A stretch of 64,000 nt of DNA from Megalobrama amblycephala (GCF_018812025.1 NC_063052.1:15064001-15128000), one strand, 5' to 3'. Shown: positions 35,586-47,573, counted from the first letter of the stretch. A program made the numbers and translations. Notes: generated by a model not told the origin, from the sequence alone.

Positions 35586-36712
35586 CTACTTTCTTTCTTT
35601 CTTTCTTTTTATATTTTTATTTTTTATAATTTCATGTTATTTTATGTTTTCATTATTTTATATTATTTTATTTTTATTATTTATTTATTTTATTTTATTT
35701 TATTACTTTATTTTTATTGTTTTATTTCACCTTTTCATTATTTTGTTACTTTGTCTTTATTAATTTATTATTTTGAATATTATTTGTTTTATTTTTGTAA
35801 TTATTCATTTTATTTTTTCTTTGTTATTTTTTATAATTTTATTTTTTTATTATTTTATCTTATTTCATTTTAATTATTTTATTTTTTATTTTATAATTTT
35901 ATTTTATTCAATTTTTATTTTATTTTTATTATTTTAATTATTTATTTTATTTTTCTTTCTTTCATTAATTTTTTTATAGTTTCATGTTTTTATTCTATTA
36001 TTTTATTTTATATTTTATTTTATTTTTTATCATTTTATCAATTAATTTTTTTTATTTTGTTTAATTATTTCATCTTATCATTTATTTATTTTATTTTTTA
36101 TTTAATCTTTGTTATTTTACTTTATTTTTATTAATTTATTTTTAATATTTTTATTTTAATTTTGTGAATTTTAATTTTATTTTAATTTTATCAATTTATT
36201 TAATCTCGTCATTATTTTAGTTGCTATGTTTTTATTAATTTATTTTTGAATAATTTATTTTATTTTTCATTTTTGTTTTATTATTGTATTTTTATTTTAT
36301 TCATTATTTATATTTTACTTTATTTTTATTAATTTATTTTTAATATTTTTATTTAATTTTTAAATTTTTTTTATTATTTTATTTTAATTCTATCAATTTA
36401 TTTTTATTACTTTATTTAATCTCTTCATTATTTTGTTACTTTATTTTTTATTAATTTTTTTTTAAATAATTGTATTTTATTTTTCATTATTTTGTTTTAT
36501 TATTGTATTTTTATTTTATTCATTATTTTATGTTATTTTCATTTTCTTTTTTAATTATTTTTATTTCTTTCTTTTCATTATTATTTTTTATAAATTCATG
36601 TTATTTTTTAATTTTTTTTATTATTCTATCAATTTATTTTTTATTTTATTTTTTCATTATTTTATCTTATTTTATTTTATTTTATTTTTATAATTTTATT
36701 CTTATTGAGTCT
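35586..36712. repeat. TTTC run and TTTTA low-complexity array
   Basis: A short (TTTC)n run followed by about 1.1 kb of TTTTATT-type sequence with drifting period. Frames are F/I/L/Y-rich and spurious. Confidence 0.9.
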
Positions 36713-37330
36713 TGAAATAAATAAGCAGATCTCAATGGTTGCGTTCGTGATGTTGTGATGTCACCTGGATTAGAATAATCACAGAAACGAGTCGAGAGAG
36801 ACGAGGTGGATTAGTGGATTACAGCTTTTATAACGAAGACCTGCATTTGGGTTTATTCTACTAAAATGTGTTTGTTAACTTTCTGCACTGTGAACTGGTG
36901 TTTTAGCCACAGCTCTCGATAGCTCTTGTGTCAGATCTCGTTGTTAATCTGTTCACACCTCAGAGACTCATTTGTGCTCCTCACAGTTTTGGGTGCTGTT
37001 GAAAAAACACTCACTTTTCTTTGCAAAATGGTTCCCTGTCTCCAGCACATCATCAGCTGTCAGTCAGAGTGTAAAACACAGCACATTTGAACGAATCTGA
37101 ATTTTAATAAGTCAGCGTTTGATCAAAAACTCTTCCCTCTGCGCACATTATCGAGAGCGGCTGCTTTGATCTCGCCGAGAGTCGATGAGGTGCGAGAATC
37201 AGACGCATGTTTGAGCTTATATGAAAGAGGAAGTGCAGTTTTTCTCTTCTGATTGTCTTCTGCTGAAGTTTGTGTTTATAGACACCAACATTCAAATAGT
37301 ATGAAATACTTGATTCCATGATCTATTAAA
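36713..37330. other. med30 intron 3, unique sequence
   Basis: Balanced, non-repetitive intronic sequence. No exon signal recognised. Confidence 0.5.
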
Positions 37331-39080
37331 GGGATCGTTCACTCACCCTCATGTGCTTCAGACCTCTATGACTCTCCTTTCGTCTGTGAAACACAATTTT
37401 TTATTTATTTTTTTTGGCCATAAAATGAAAATCAAAGGAATCTAATGTGGGTTTTTGATGCCCTGGATAAAAATTGTGTTATTTTAGTATCATTGAGATA
37501 CTATTATAGTTTTTTTTTAATATATTTTCCATTTTCATTTTCATTTTAGTTAAAATTTTAGTAATTTTGTCATCTGTTTTTGTCATTTTTAAGTGTTTTT
37601 TTTTTTTTTTTAAATGTCTATATATATTTTGTATTAATTTTTATTTCTGACTTAATTTTTTTATTTTAGTACATTGTTAAACTAAATGAAAATTAGAAAT
37701 GTTATTTTTATTTTATTTTATTAATTTATTTTATTTTTATTAATTTATTTTTTAATAATTTAATTTAATTATTATTATATTATTAATTTATTTGTATTTT
37801 ATTGTATTTTTTTAAAGACAAAGGTTGAGATTTCTATTTCTATTTTAATTTTAATTTTAGTTAACGTTTTAGTAATTTTTTGTCCATTTTTGTCATTTTT
37901 TTTTTAGTTTTTGTTTTTAAAATGTCTATATATTTTTGTATTAATTTTTTATTTCAGTTTTTTTTTTTAAAATACAGTGTCTATCATTTTGTATTCATTT
38001 TTTTAGTTTAGGTTTTTTTAGTACATCAAGTTAAACTAAATAAAAATTGAAATTTTAGTAATTTTGTCGGCTGTTTTTGTCATTTTATGTTTTTTTTTTT
38101 TTTTAAATGTCTATATATATTTTGTATTAATTTTTATTTCTGACTTATTTTTATTTAGTACATCGTTAAAGTAAATGAAAATTAGAAATGTTATTTTTAT
38201 TTTATTGTTTATTATTTTATTAATTTATTTTATTTTTATTATTTTATTTTTTAATAATTTAATTTAATTATTATTATATTATTAATTTATTTTGTATTTT
38301 ATTGTATTTTTTTTAAAAGACAAAGGTTGAGATTCATATTTTCCATTTTAATTTTAATTTTAGTTAATATTTTAGTAATATTGTTGTCCATTTTTGTCAT
38401 TTGTATAAGTTTTTGTTTTTTAAAATACAGTGTCTATAAATTTTGTATTCATTTTTTCAGTTTTAGTTTTTTTTTATTTTAGTACATCGTTAAACTAAAT
38501 GAAAATTAGAAATGTTATTTTTATTTTAATGTTTATTTTTTTAATAATTAAATTTGTATTATTTTATTTTATTTTGTATTTTATTGTATTTTCTTTGAAA
38601 GACAAAAGTTGAGATTTCTATTTTCTATTTTAATTTTAATTTTAGTTAACGTTTTAGTAATTTTGTTGTCCATTTTTGTCATTTTTTATAAGTTTTTGTT
38701 TTTTAAAATGTCTATATATTTTTTGTATTAATTTTTTATTTCAGTTTTTGTTTTTTAAAATACAGTGTCTATACATTTTGTATTCATTTTTTTATTTTAG
38801 TTTTTTTTATTTTAGTACATCAAAATTGAAATTTTAGTAATTTTGTTGTCCATTTTTGTTATTTTTTTTTAATAAGTTTTTGTTTTTTAAAATTTATATA
38901 CATTTTTATTTCAGTTTTAGTTGTTTTATTTTAGTACATGAAGTTAAACTAAATGAAAATTAGAAATGTTGCCTTGGCAACTATAGCTTTATTTTAACTG
39001 TTTTTTTTTTTCTTAAATATTTTATATTATTTCAGTTATCATTTATTTTATTTCACGCTTTATTTCAACTATAATAACCC
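37331..39080. repeat. T-rich tandem repeat of ~300-400-bp units
   Basis: Starts with an 'aaagggatcgttcactcacc' dispersed-repeat end. It then has about four imperfect copies of a long T-rich unit marked by 'gacaaaggttgagatt', 'ttttagttaacgttttagta', 'tttttgtcatttt' and 'tagtacatcgttaaactaaa'. No coding capacity. Confidence 0.75.
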
Positions 39081-39889
39081 TAGATTAAATAATATAATAA
39101 TAATAAATATTAGAATAAAAAATATTTTTGTGAACTGTCCCTTTAATTGTCAGAATACTAAACAAGTACATACTAAAGTTTACACTCTTAGAAGCAAAAG
39201 TAGGTGCTTCATATATAGAACTTTTTAGGGGGTTCCGTTTTATGTTTACGTTTTAATTCTAATGAAATTTTATGAGCATAACAGCTTGTAAACATATTTG
39301 AGTAGAAGTAAACATAATAAGTGAGTTGACTCAGTAGAAAAAATTGAAATAACCCATTAAACATGAAAGTATTATGGAATAATTAAAGACATTTCTCCTT
39401 TTTTGGCAAAAACATCTTCTTTGAAATTGAGTGAAGAACCCCAGAGTTTCACACTGAACCTTTTTCTCGAAGAGTGTAAGTAAGTGTGGAGGTCACATCG
39501 ACATGAAGTAGTCCACGATGGCTTTTAGTGCTCGACAAGAAGCAAGCAAATGTCCTGAGAGCTTCTGAAACGCTGGAAGCCAGTGGGATCACGAGAGCCC
39601 TTCATCACAGCGAACATCTGAGACTCACCGTCAAGCGAGACTTTACCTCTCTGTCCTCCGAGCTCGCCTCAGGACCGTGTTTCAGTGCTTCACAACAAGT
39701 GCTGTCAGTGTTCCTGCAGCGATCATGATCCAGCTTGACCCTGCTAGGAAGAGAAGAAGCGATCAATGCAGTGCTCTGGCCTGAACCAGCTGGGACCGGT
39801 TCACTTGTACCGAGTCTTTATTGTGTCTTAATGGTGCTAGACACGAGTTCAGCTCTTCTTCTGCCAGGCCTGTTCCTCGAGCTCGGCTT
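39081..39889. other. med30 intron 3, unique sequence
   Basis: AT-rich, then a more balanced block at 39480-39880. No exon recognised. Confidence 0.5.
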
Positions 39890-40690
39890 TTTAAAGGATT
39901 AGTTCACTTCAGAATGAACATTTCCTGATAATTTACTCACCTCCATGTCATCCAAGATGTTCATGTCTTTCTTTCTTTCTTCAGTCGAAAAGAAATGAAG
40001 GTTTTTGATGAAAACATTCCAGGATTTTTCTCCATATAGTGGACTTTACTGGACCCCAAACGGTTGAAGGTCAAAATTACAGTTTCAGTGCAGCTTCAAA
40101 GAGCTTTAAACGATACCAGACGAGGAATAAGAGTCTTAATCTAGAGAAACCATCGCTCATTTTCGAAAAAAATACATCTGTATATACTTTATAAACACAA
40201 ATTAACGCCTTGCACATGCTTCCGCTTTCCGTATTCTTCAAAAAGCTTATGCTGTATGTCCTACACCTTCCCTATTCAACTTACGGAACAAACACGATGC
40301 CAGTTTCGTTTTTTCCGTAAGTAGAATAGGGAAGGCGCAGGACATTCATCGTAAGCGTTTTGAAGAATACGGAAATTCGGTTTTGGCGGAAGCACTTAGA
40401 AGGCGAACATTTGTGTTTATAAAGCATATACAGTTGTATTTTTTTAGGAAATGACGGATCGTTTCACTAGCAAAAACACGCCGTTTTTGTGTGTGTCCCT
40501 TTAAATGCAAATGAGCTGCTGCTCCCGCCCCCTTTCCAGAAGAGGGCGGAGCTTTAACAGCTCAACAACAACAAAGCTGGAGAATCTCATGCAGCCAAAA
40601 TGACGACGGTGTTCAGCCTTACATCGTTCAAACCGGAGTCGACACTGATGGAGAGACTCAGGAAGAAGTTTTAGGACGTTTCTGAATGGT
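39890..40690. mobile_element. Composite of two dispersed repeats
   Basis: 39895-40160 is the inverted counterpart of the sub-repeat at 4985-5235 ('tcctgataatttactcacct', 'ccaagatgttcatgtctttc', 'cttcaaagagctttaaacga'). A hairpin-forming segment 'tgtcctacaccttccctatt' and its partner 'aatagggaaggcgcaggaca' follow at about 40255-40345. 40470-40680 belongs to the GTGGACC family ('tttaaatgcaaatgagctgc', 'gtcgacactgatggagagac'). Confidence 0.7.
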
Positions 40691-42082
40691 TCGAGGATAA
40701 CCGAATGTTGAGTATTGAGATCAGGGTACCGTGTTGCCATTGGAACAAGCTGAAGTCACAAGCTATTCCCACAATAGAACAAGGTGGAGATGATGAATGC
40801 TGTGTGACATGGTGCATTGTCCCAGTGACGTGGGCTATTCATTTCAAACGGCTGGACTGTGGCTATATAGGGATACAGATGGTCAGCAGTGCTCATACAC
40901 TACTACAGCATCTAAATGGAGCACTGTTAAGGGGCCTAAAGTGTGCCAAGTAAACAGTTCCGGCACTATTACACTCCCAGCAGCTTGTATGGGATGGTTG
41001 AAGCGCATTATTATAACACCATGAAGCTTCGGAGATGCACAGCACTGTTATAAAGAGAGTCAGTTTGAATGACATTTTCCTCTGGCCACTTTCTTTAACA
41101 AGGTGTTTTTGGCCAGAGAACCTTTCGCTGTTTCTCCTGCAACACCAGCGATCATGCAACAGTCAAAGTCTCTGGTATCACATTTATTCTTCTTTCAGTT
41201 TGGTCGAAAAACAGCAAAACATCTTGACTTTATCGACTTGCTTTATCCACCTTATGTTAAACTTGAATGTGCGAGGCTTCGGGTTATTTTACCTGTACAA
41301 AAACAGTGTGTTATGCTGCTTTATATTTGTTATCATGGTATTTTATCTTATAATCATAATAGTTTTAGTGTTTATTGCACTGTTATTCGTCTAGTTATTT
41401 ACGTCTAATGAACCGGAAGTCTCGCACATTCAAAGAAAATCACTTATTTCCATGTTGCTAAATAAGCTGAAAAGCTGCATGCTTATAACAAACTCATAAT
41501 TTAAAACTTCATTTGAATGCAGTTAAACTATAAACCAGATAAATATATTTAGGCTACTTACGTAATAATCTTATGTAGGCCTATTACATTCCTTGTTTGT
41601 CACATGTTGTCCGTGCTATTGTAGATCTTTTGCACTTCATGAAATCGATTGATGCAATAATGTAATATCGTATTTTTACAATAAATTTAATTATTATTAT
41701 TATTATTACTTAAGGTGACGTTTAATAGCCTAGTCTACTATTTACACACTGTAAAGTGTTTCTTGCACGGCATTTCATTGACGATATTGGCAAAATAAAT
41801 CAAATGTTATGTTATGTGATTACATAAAAAGCACAATGAAACACAAAACATGTATTTCTGCTGCGTTATCATCGCGTGTTGCTATACAAGCGCAACGCAA
41901 ACAGTTTAGGCTGATTCATGAGCAAATGACTCTTTTGAGTCGATTCTTTTAATGAATCATTTCAAATACGCAGGTTTAAATCAGTGTGACGAATCTTTTA
42001 CTGAATGAACTCACGGAATCATCTGAGTGGTTTATGAATCAATATCTGAATCATAATTTCAAGCAAGACTGATTTAAAATGT
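40691..42082. other. med30 intron 3, unclassified sequence
   Basis: 40700-41030 has a balanced composition and overlapping short frames with several Cys codons (40705-40953 and 40797-41024). Neither has a recognised domain, and an in-frame TGA precedes the second. It may be the inner part of a dispersed element. 41040-42082 is AT-rich with an (ATT)n run near 41690. Confidence 0.4.
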
Positions 42083-42993
42083 TAGGATTCAACTCATATT
42101 GTTATTTTAATATTGCTGAACTTGCGTACATTAACCTTCTCTTCGATTAGCTCCGTCATGGTCAAAAGTGACTGAAGCCTTGAAATGTAACTTTTTTTTT
42201 GTTTTTCAGGAAACCAATGTAATATAGTTTTATTCAATAATATTTTTTGATTTAGAATTTAGAATTTTGAGGGTATTTCATGATACTTTGCAATATTTAT
42301 ACAAGTTTTAGTAGCTATTTTTCCCCATTGAAAATAATGCACATTTTTTTTCTAATATATTTTTAAATAATTTTTCAATTAAAGCAGTATTTCATGTTAA
42401 AATAGAGATGAGGCATTTAAAATCCAATTTTTTGAAGGTAGATTAGTGCCATCTGGTGGGAGTAAAAAAAGGAAAACTTATGTAATGCCATGTAGTGTAA
42501 CCACTAGATGCATGTGGCTTATAAATTCTCTAGTGGTTTTTAGACATACTTATTTTTTAAGTTTTAGATTTGGATTTATACTTAGACATTCTCAAAGACT
42601 ACTTTTTGCCAAGGTTTAGATGTCTTTGGTTTGAAATGTTGATTTGAAGCGTCAGTTTTTGCATTAATTTTACTACAGTCAAACCTGAACATAGAGGATA
42701 TTTTGTTACAAAACATCAAAATTCAATAAAAATGTAACAAAAATGATCAGGAATGTTTTACCACAGATTAATCAATCTGGGTCTGATCTGATTTCAATCT
42801 CTTATTTGAGCCTTTTGACTCAATTTTACCATATTGTTAGTCACACCAGTTCATTTGTGTGTATAATAGTGTTTCTGTGTGTGTGTTTTGTACACTCAAT
42901 GTTTGTGCATTTTGAGATTTTTTTTTTTTTCTGATTTTAATACTAAAATCAGACCATTTATTTCTGTACTTTTGCATTGGTATGGGACAGATT
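42083..42993 (+). repeat. Left arm of inverted repeat around med30 exon 4
   Basis: Runs from about 'catattgttattttaatatt' to 'tggtatgggacagatt'. It matches the reverse complement of 44285-45357 throughout. Clear markers are 'gattagctccgtcatggtca' (about 42147), 'tagtgccatctggtgggagt' (about 42445), 'catagaggatattttgttac' and 'aatcaatctgggtctgatct'. Relative to the right arm it lacks about 170 bp after 'cactcaatgttt' (about 42905). Confidence 0.92.
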
Positions 42994-43382
42994 GAAACGT
43001 AACATTATTTAATGCCATTACAAAACTGTTTTGAGGATGCACTACAGATATTCAGATGTTCATTAGCCGCTCTTCAGTAATTCCTTAGAAAAAACAAAGA
43101 TCAAAATAACCCAAAGCCGCCATGTTATTCTGTTATCACATCTCTATCTCAGGTAAAATGTAGTTTCTGTTGCTGATTTCTTAGTACTTAGCGATGCACA
43201 CTTGTACATTACTGATTTTACAACATATAATGTGACATAAAATGAATTAATGCTGCGTTTTGTCAAGCTATGGAAAAAACAAAAACAAACAATGCCATTT
43301 TGAAAATAGCTGTGACGTTACGCTACTGAAAAATGGAAAGTCAGTAACGTTCTGCTGTTTATTTCTTTTTTTTTAATCACAG

Positions 43383-43478
43383 AAACTCAAACAGAAGAAT
43401 CAACAGCTGAAGATGATCATGGACCAGCTCAGAAACCTCATCTGGGAGATAAACTCCATGCTGGCTGTCAGGAGCTGA
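43383..43478 (+). CDS. med30: med30 exon 4 (C-terminus and stop)
   Basis: Acceptor tttttttaatcacag. It encodes the last 31 residues, KLKQKNQQLKMIMDQLRNLI plus WEINSMLAVRS, and stops with TGA at 43476-43478. The heptad-like, Lys/Gln/Leu-rich helix is the conserved C-terminal coiled coil of MED30. The exon lies in the 1.29-kb loop between two large inverted repeats. Possible poly(A) signals AATAAA lie at 44318-44323, about 44374 and about 44426. The first lies inside the right repeat arm, so the 3' UTR may run into it. Confidence 0.95.
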   Translation, partial: KLKQKNQQLKMIMDQLRNLIWEINSMLAVRS

Positions 43479-44284
43479 AACACACACACGTGTTGGTGCG
43501 TTCAGGTCCTCCTGGGAAGTTTGTATTTACGAGTTGTGTTTACGACGTCAGCTGCGTTCATGTCACTTTCGTTGGAACAAGATATAAACGCAGCAAAGTT
43601 TTTAAACTCTACTTTTGGAAAATGAAGAAAAAAGAATGTGCATAAGGTGTGTTTTGTGTTCTTAATTTATGAAGCCACTCTAAACTTTATCGTATCGTAT
43701 TATATTGGTATATTACAATGCAGGCAATCATTTTGTTGTAAAAAAACCTGAGAATGTCACTGCTAAATACTTTTACGTTTTGTGGTAGCTTAAAGAAAAT
43801 CCCAAGCTTCCCACTCATATTTACGACTTTGTGGTGGCGTTCAACTCGTAAATACGATCTTTCCGACACGGCTTGAACTGAGTTCGCTGTTTTCAGCAGG
43901 AAGATGGATGCAGAAAAGAGCAGCGAGGCACAAAATTGAGAGAAGGTAGAAAGCGAAAAGAGGAGTGAGCTGGAGAAATTCAGCTACATTCATAACACAC
44001 GGTTGGAATACCATTCGGTTCAGCTGTCTTGGATTCAATTTTCAGCCTGATGAACATTAGGAGGTCTGAGCAGTCTGCTCATTCACTCAGATATGCTTTA
44101 AAATGAACCTTTTATGCAAGTATAGTCCTCGTGTTTTGCATGAGCGATAGCTCCTATTTACTTTTAAACTGTATATTTCTCAATCATAACTTACAGAGAA
44201 TATTGTGTGAAACAGCCTATTAGTGTGGTGTTAATATATCTACATAAAAACCAATGCATGTGTCGACTGCCTCTTTTTTTTGTT
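43479..44284 (+). other. Probable med30 3' UTR within inverted-repeat loop
   Basis: No coding sequence. A segment at about 43495-43880 has weakly inverted ends ('tttgtatttacgag' and 'actcgtaaatacga'), which suggests a small old inverted-repeat element inside the 3' UTR. Confidence 0.5.
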
Positions 44285-45357
44285 GGAATCTGTCCCATAC
44301 CAATGCAAAAGTACAGAAATAAATGGTCTGATTTTAGTATTAAAAGCACAAAAAAAAAAAAAATCACAAAAGAGAATAAATGCACAGTCAATAGTGCTGA
44401 ATTCCAGCATGCATGGTTTAATATGCACAATAAACCTGCAATTGTTACCTTAAATAGCTATTTCTAAATTAACCCTCTGTTTCTCTTCAGTCAAAAATGA
44501 CTGAAAAAAAAATTTTTTTCACCTTCATTCAGCAAGGAAGAAGTTGCACTCTAAAACATTGAGTGTACAAAACACACAAACACTATTACACACACAAATG
44601 AACTGGTGTGACTAACAATATGGTAAAATTGGAGTCAAAAGGCTCAAATAAGAGATTGAAATCAGATCAGACCCAGATTGATTAATCTGTGGTAAAACAT
44701 TCCTGATCATTTTTGTTACATTTTTATTGAATTTTGATGTTTTGTGTAACAAAATATCCTCTATGTTCAGGTTTGACTGCAGTAAAATTAATGCAAAAAC
44801 TGATGCTTCAAATCAACATTTCAAACAAAAAACATCTAAACCTTGACAAAAAGTAGTCTTTGAGAATGTGTAAGTATAAATCCAAATCTCAATAAAAGTA
44901 TTTATGTTTAAAAACCGCTAGAGAATTTATAAGCCACAGGCATCTAGTGGTTACACTACATGGCATTACATACGTTTTCCTTTTTTTACTCCCACCAGAT
45001 GGCACTATTCTGCCTTAAAAAAATTGGATTTTAAAAGCCTTGTCTCCATTTTACTGCTTTAATACTGCTTTAATTTAAAAATATATTAGAAAAAAAATGG
45101 TGTATTTTTTCAATGGGGAAAAATAGCTACTAAAAATTTAAAAAATATTGCATAGTATCTTAAAATACCACCAAAATTTGAAATTATAATCAAAAAATAT
45201 TATTGAATAAATCTATATTACATTGGTTTTCCTGAAAAACAAAAAAAGTTACATTTCAAGGCTTCGGTCACTTTTGACCATGACGGAGCTAATCGAAGAG
45301 AGGGTTAATGTACTCGGGCTGGTTCAGTGATATTAATATAACAGTATGATTTGAATG
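44285..45357 (-). repeat. Right arm of inverted repeat around med30 exon 4
   Basis: Reverse-complement partner of 42083-42993, about 160 bp longer because it keeps the segment at 44385-44550. The similarity goes past the TTAA edges of the element inside it ('gagtacattaacc' against 'gcgtacattaacc'). The arms therefore derive from an inverted duplication of a larger piece, not from two independent insertions. Confidence 0.9.
44469..45308. mobile_element. 840-bp non-autonomous element with TTAA ends
   Basis: Begins TTAACCCTCT (44469) and ends AGAGAGGGTTAA (45297-45308). Just inside both ends stand related motifs: 'tcaaaaatgactgaa' on the left and, read inward, 'gtcaaaagtgaccgaag' on the right. 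TTAA target duplication with CCCTCT termini fits a piggyBac- or Kolobok-type MITE. No transposase frame. A partly deleted copy is in the left arm (starts TTAACC at 42131). Confidence 0.7.
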
Positions 45358-45464
45358 AAACCAACTTATTTTCCCTCTTATCTGTAACCTCTTTACATCT
45401 ATCAAAAAATAAAAATAAATAAATAAAAAATACACAAGTCACATCATGATAGCATCAAATATGA

Positions 45465-45470
45465 CTTTAT
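45465..45470 (-). terminator. Candidate distal ext1 poly(A) signal
   Basis: TTTATT on the + strand is AATAAA for ext1. It is followed on the minus strand by 'gtcatatttgatgc' and, about 35 nt on, a GU-rich 'gacttgtgtatttttt' downstream element. Use of this site would give a 3' UTR of about 3 kb. An alternative AATAAA lies at 47990-47995. Confidence 0.45.
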
Positions 45471-47570
45471 TCATTTTCTTATAAATCATCCATACAAAAT
45501 TGGCATTTTGCAATTTTTTTTTATTACCTCTATAAAAAGTCATCTGTTAATTACTGGGATGACAGGTCAGGACAGGAGGGAGCAAAACAAACAGATCTGA
45601 ACAAAAATAACCCAAAAACAAACCAGTATTTACTCATAAATAGTCTAAAGTGGTCATGCAAGTCTGGTTAACAGCCTAACGTGAGCAATACAGTCGGATG
45701 CTGTGAAACCTTATTAGTGTCGGCAGATGACGCAACATTATTCGAAAGACCGCGAACTCAATTCACTCGAATCAAAAGGCACAATCACGGAGAGATCAGT
45801 GATGTTTTTGAGCATATTGCTTATTGCTAATCACAGAACGTAATGTAAGTATGCAGATGAAGTAAGTTAAAATTAGTATGCAGATTTACTAGTTAGCCTC
45901 GAGACTAAATGAGAATGATGAACACGTATAGAAACCATGACAAATTACTTCGCCTAAGCAATGAGTTTAAATTCGCCAAGATTCTTTGGTGATCTTGCAA
46001 GTGTGTGTTTGTAGCAGCAGCATTCAACCGGCCAATTTCAAATGAATGGCTTTGTCACGTTAAGCTGGGTAATTAAAATAACACTGGCATCAACGCAAAC
46101 ACCTATCAGAGTGTCGTCCGTACACATGACAAGGGCCTCGGGCAGATCTGGACGATGTTGAGCGTATCGCAAGCCCTGATGACAGTGTTGGCAAGGGCAT
46201 AGAGACAGGGTGGGATGCACATAATAATCAAAACAGACATTTGATGCGCACAGCTGCCCCCTGAAACGATCTCAGACGGTATATATAATCAGCTGTATGT
46301 ACAGTGATAAGTCACGCTTTTGAAGCGTCGTGTGAGGCCAGACGATAAACAATTTAAATTGGCTTGCTGAACTTAAAACTCAACCAGATGTGGGCCGTTT
46401 GTGTGCAAACAAAAAGTCAAAACTAATTACAAATGCAACCGTTAAGAGGGCAATTATAGTAGAAGCTTTCAGGGACTTGAAATTAATTCACATACTTGTA
46501 TAACAAGATTCAAGCAAGCACCCAAACGTAAATGTCAAGATGGACGAAACACTTTAAAATTTAATTCAGGCCATAATTAGGATTTTCACTTGGTTCTGAT
46601 AATCTGCAGATTGACGATTCGCTGTCGAAAAGCTTATTAAAATACAACGCGCGACCATTGAGGTCTGCGGAACGGGTTCCTAAACAACATTCAGTGTCAG
46701 ATACGCGTTTAAATGTCAGCGCGGGCTGACCGTGACGTAGTGTACGATATGAATTCTGATGCGTAATGTGAAGGGAAAGTGAAAAGGAAAATAAAAAGGC
46801 TTTGGCTCACAGCTGGCACATTTTAAGTCCAGTCACCTTCACAAAAGGCCACTAAAGCACAGCACTCCTTCAAGTCATCAGACATTCAAGTACCTGTGAG
46901 CGGAGGCTGACGACACGCTCCGCTCTCTGGAAAACACAGAGAAACAACACTGGTCTCGAGAGCCGGAAATCAACCAGAAAGGATGTAACGGCAGATGTCG
47001 CTTTTGCAGGGGACATAAATTAGCCGGGTGTCCATTTGTGGCTGAGTGAGTTTTATATGCGAAGGAGCCGAGTTTAAAATAGGGAGGGAGGAATGAGGCA
47101 GTGCCATTGAACTTTGACGGACAGCTCATTTTTCACAGCGACAGGGAAGATAAAGGAGGTGAGAGATGTCTCACTTAAACTACGGCCGCAAGTCCTTACC
47201 ATGCAACCTGTCTACCAAACTTTTCTCGTCCAGAGAAAACAGACGCCGTCCATGCTCGTTTTTCCAAGTCTGGCTGTGAGGATTTGGGGAATTCTAATTA
47301 ATTTTTTTTAAGGTGGATTTGCATGAATTAATTAGGTTTGATAAGCCACTTAAGGCAACTCATTAGTCTTGGCACCATTTTTTAAAAATAAAAGCAATAA
47401 AATACTGCAGGGTGTTTAAACGCTGGCTATGCCACTAATAAGAGGGAACGCCGTTACGAATGCAATTTATTTTGCACCCTTCTGCGTTTGTGAACTTTTC
47501 AACCTACATTGAATCAATTCCACCGAATCTAAATGATCATTATGTAGTCTTTTGAAAATAACAAAAGCCC
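45471..47570 (-). other. Unique sequence: ext1 3' UTR or intergenic regulatory DNA
   Basis: About 2 kb of balanced, non-repetitive sequence, unlike most of the window. The portion 47090-47420 has clustered homeodomain/POU-like motifs ('ctaattaat', 'gatttgcatgaattaattag'). It is either the long 3' UTR of ext1 or conserved intergenic DNA. No coding frame is convincing. Confidence 0.45.
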
Positions 47571-47573
47571 CTA

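Noticed and set aside
30830..36715. Phe/Ile/Leu/Tyr-rich frames that look like membrane proteins
   Set aside because: They come from TTTTA and TTTC low-complexity arrays; no signal, domain or unique sequence.
42131..45308. One 3.2-kb transposon bounded by TTAA and carrying med30 exon 4
   Set aside because: Similarity between the arms extends beyond both TTAA ends, and the right arm alone is a complete TTAA-bounded element. An inverted duplication explains this better than exon capture.
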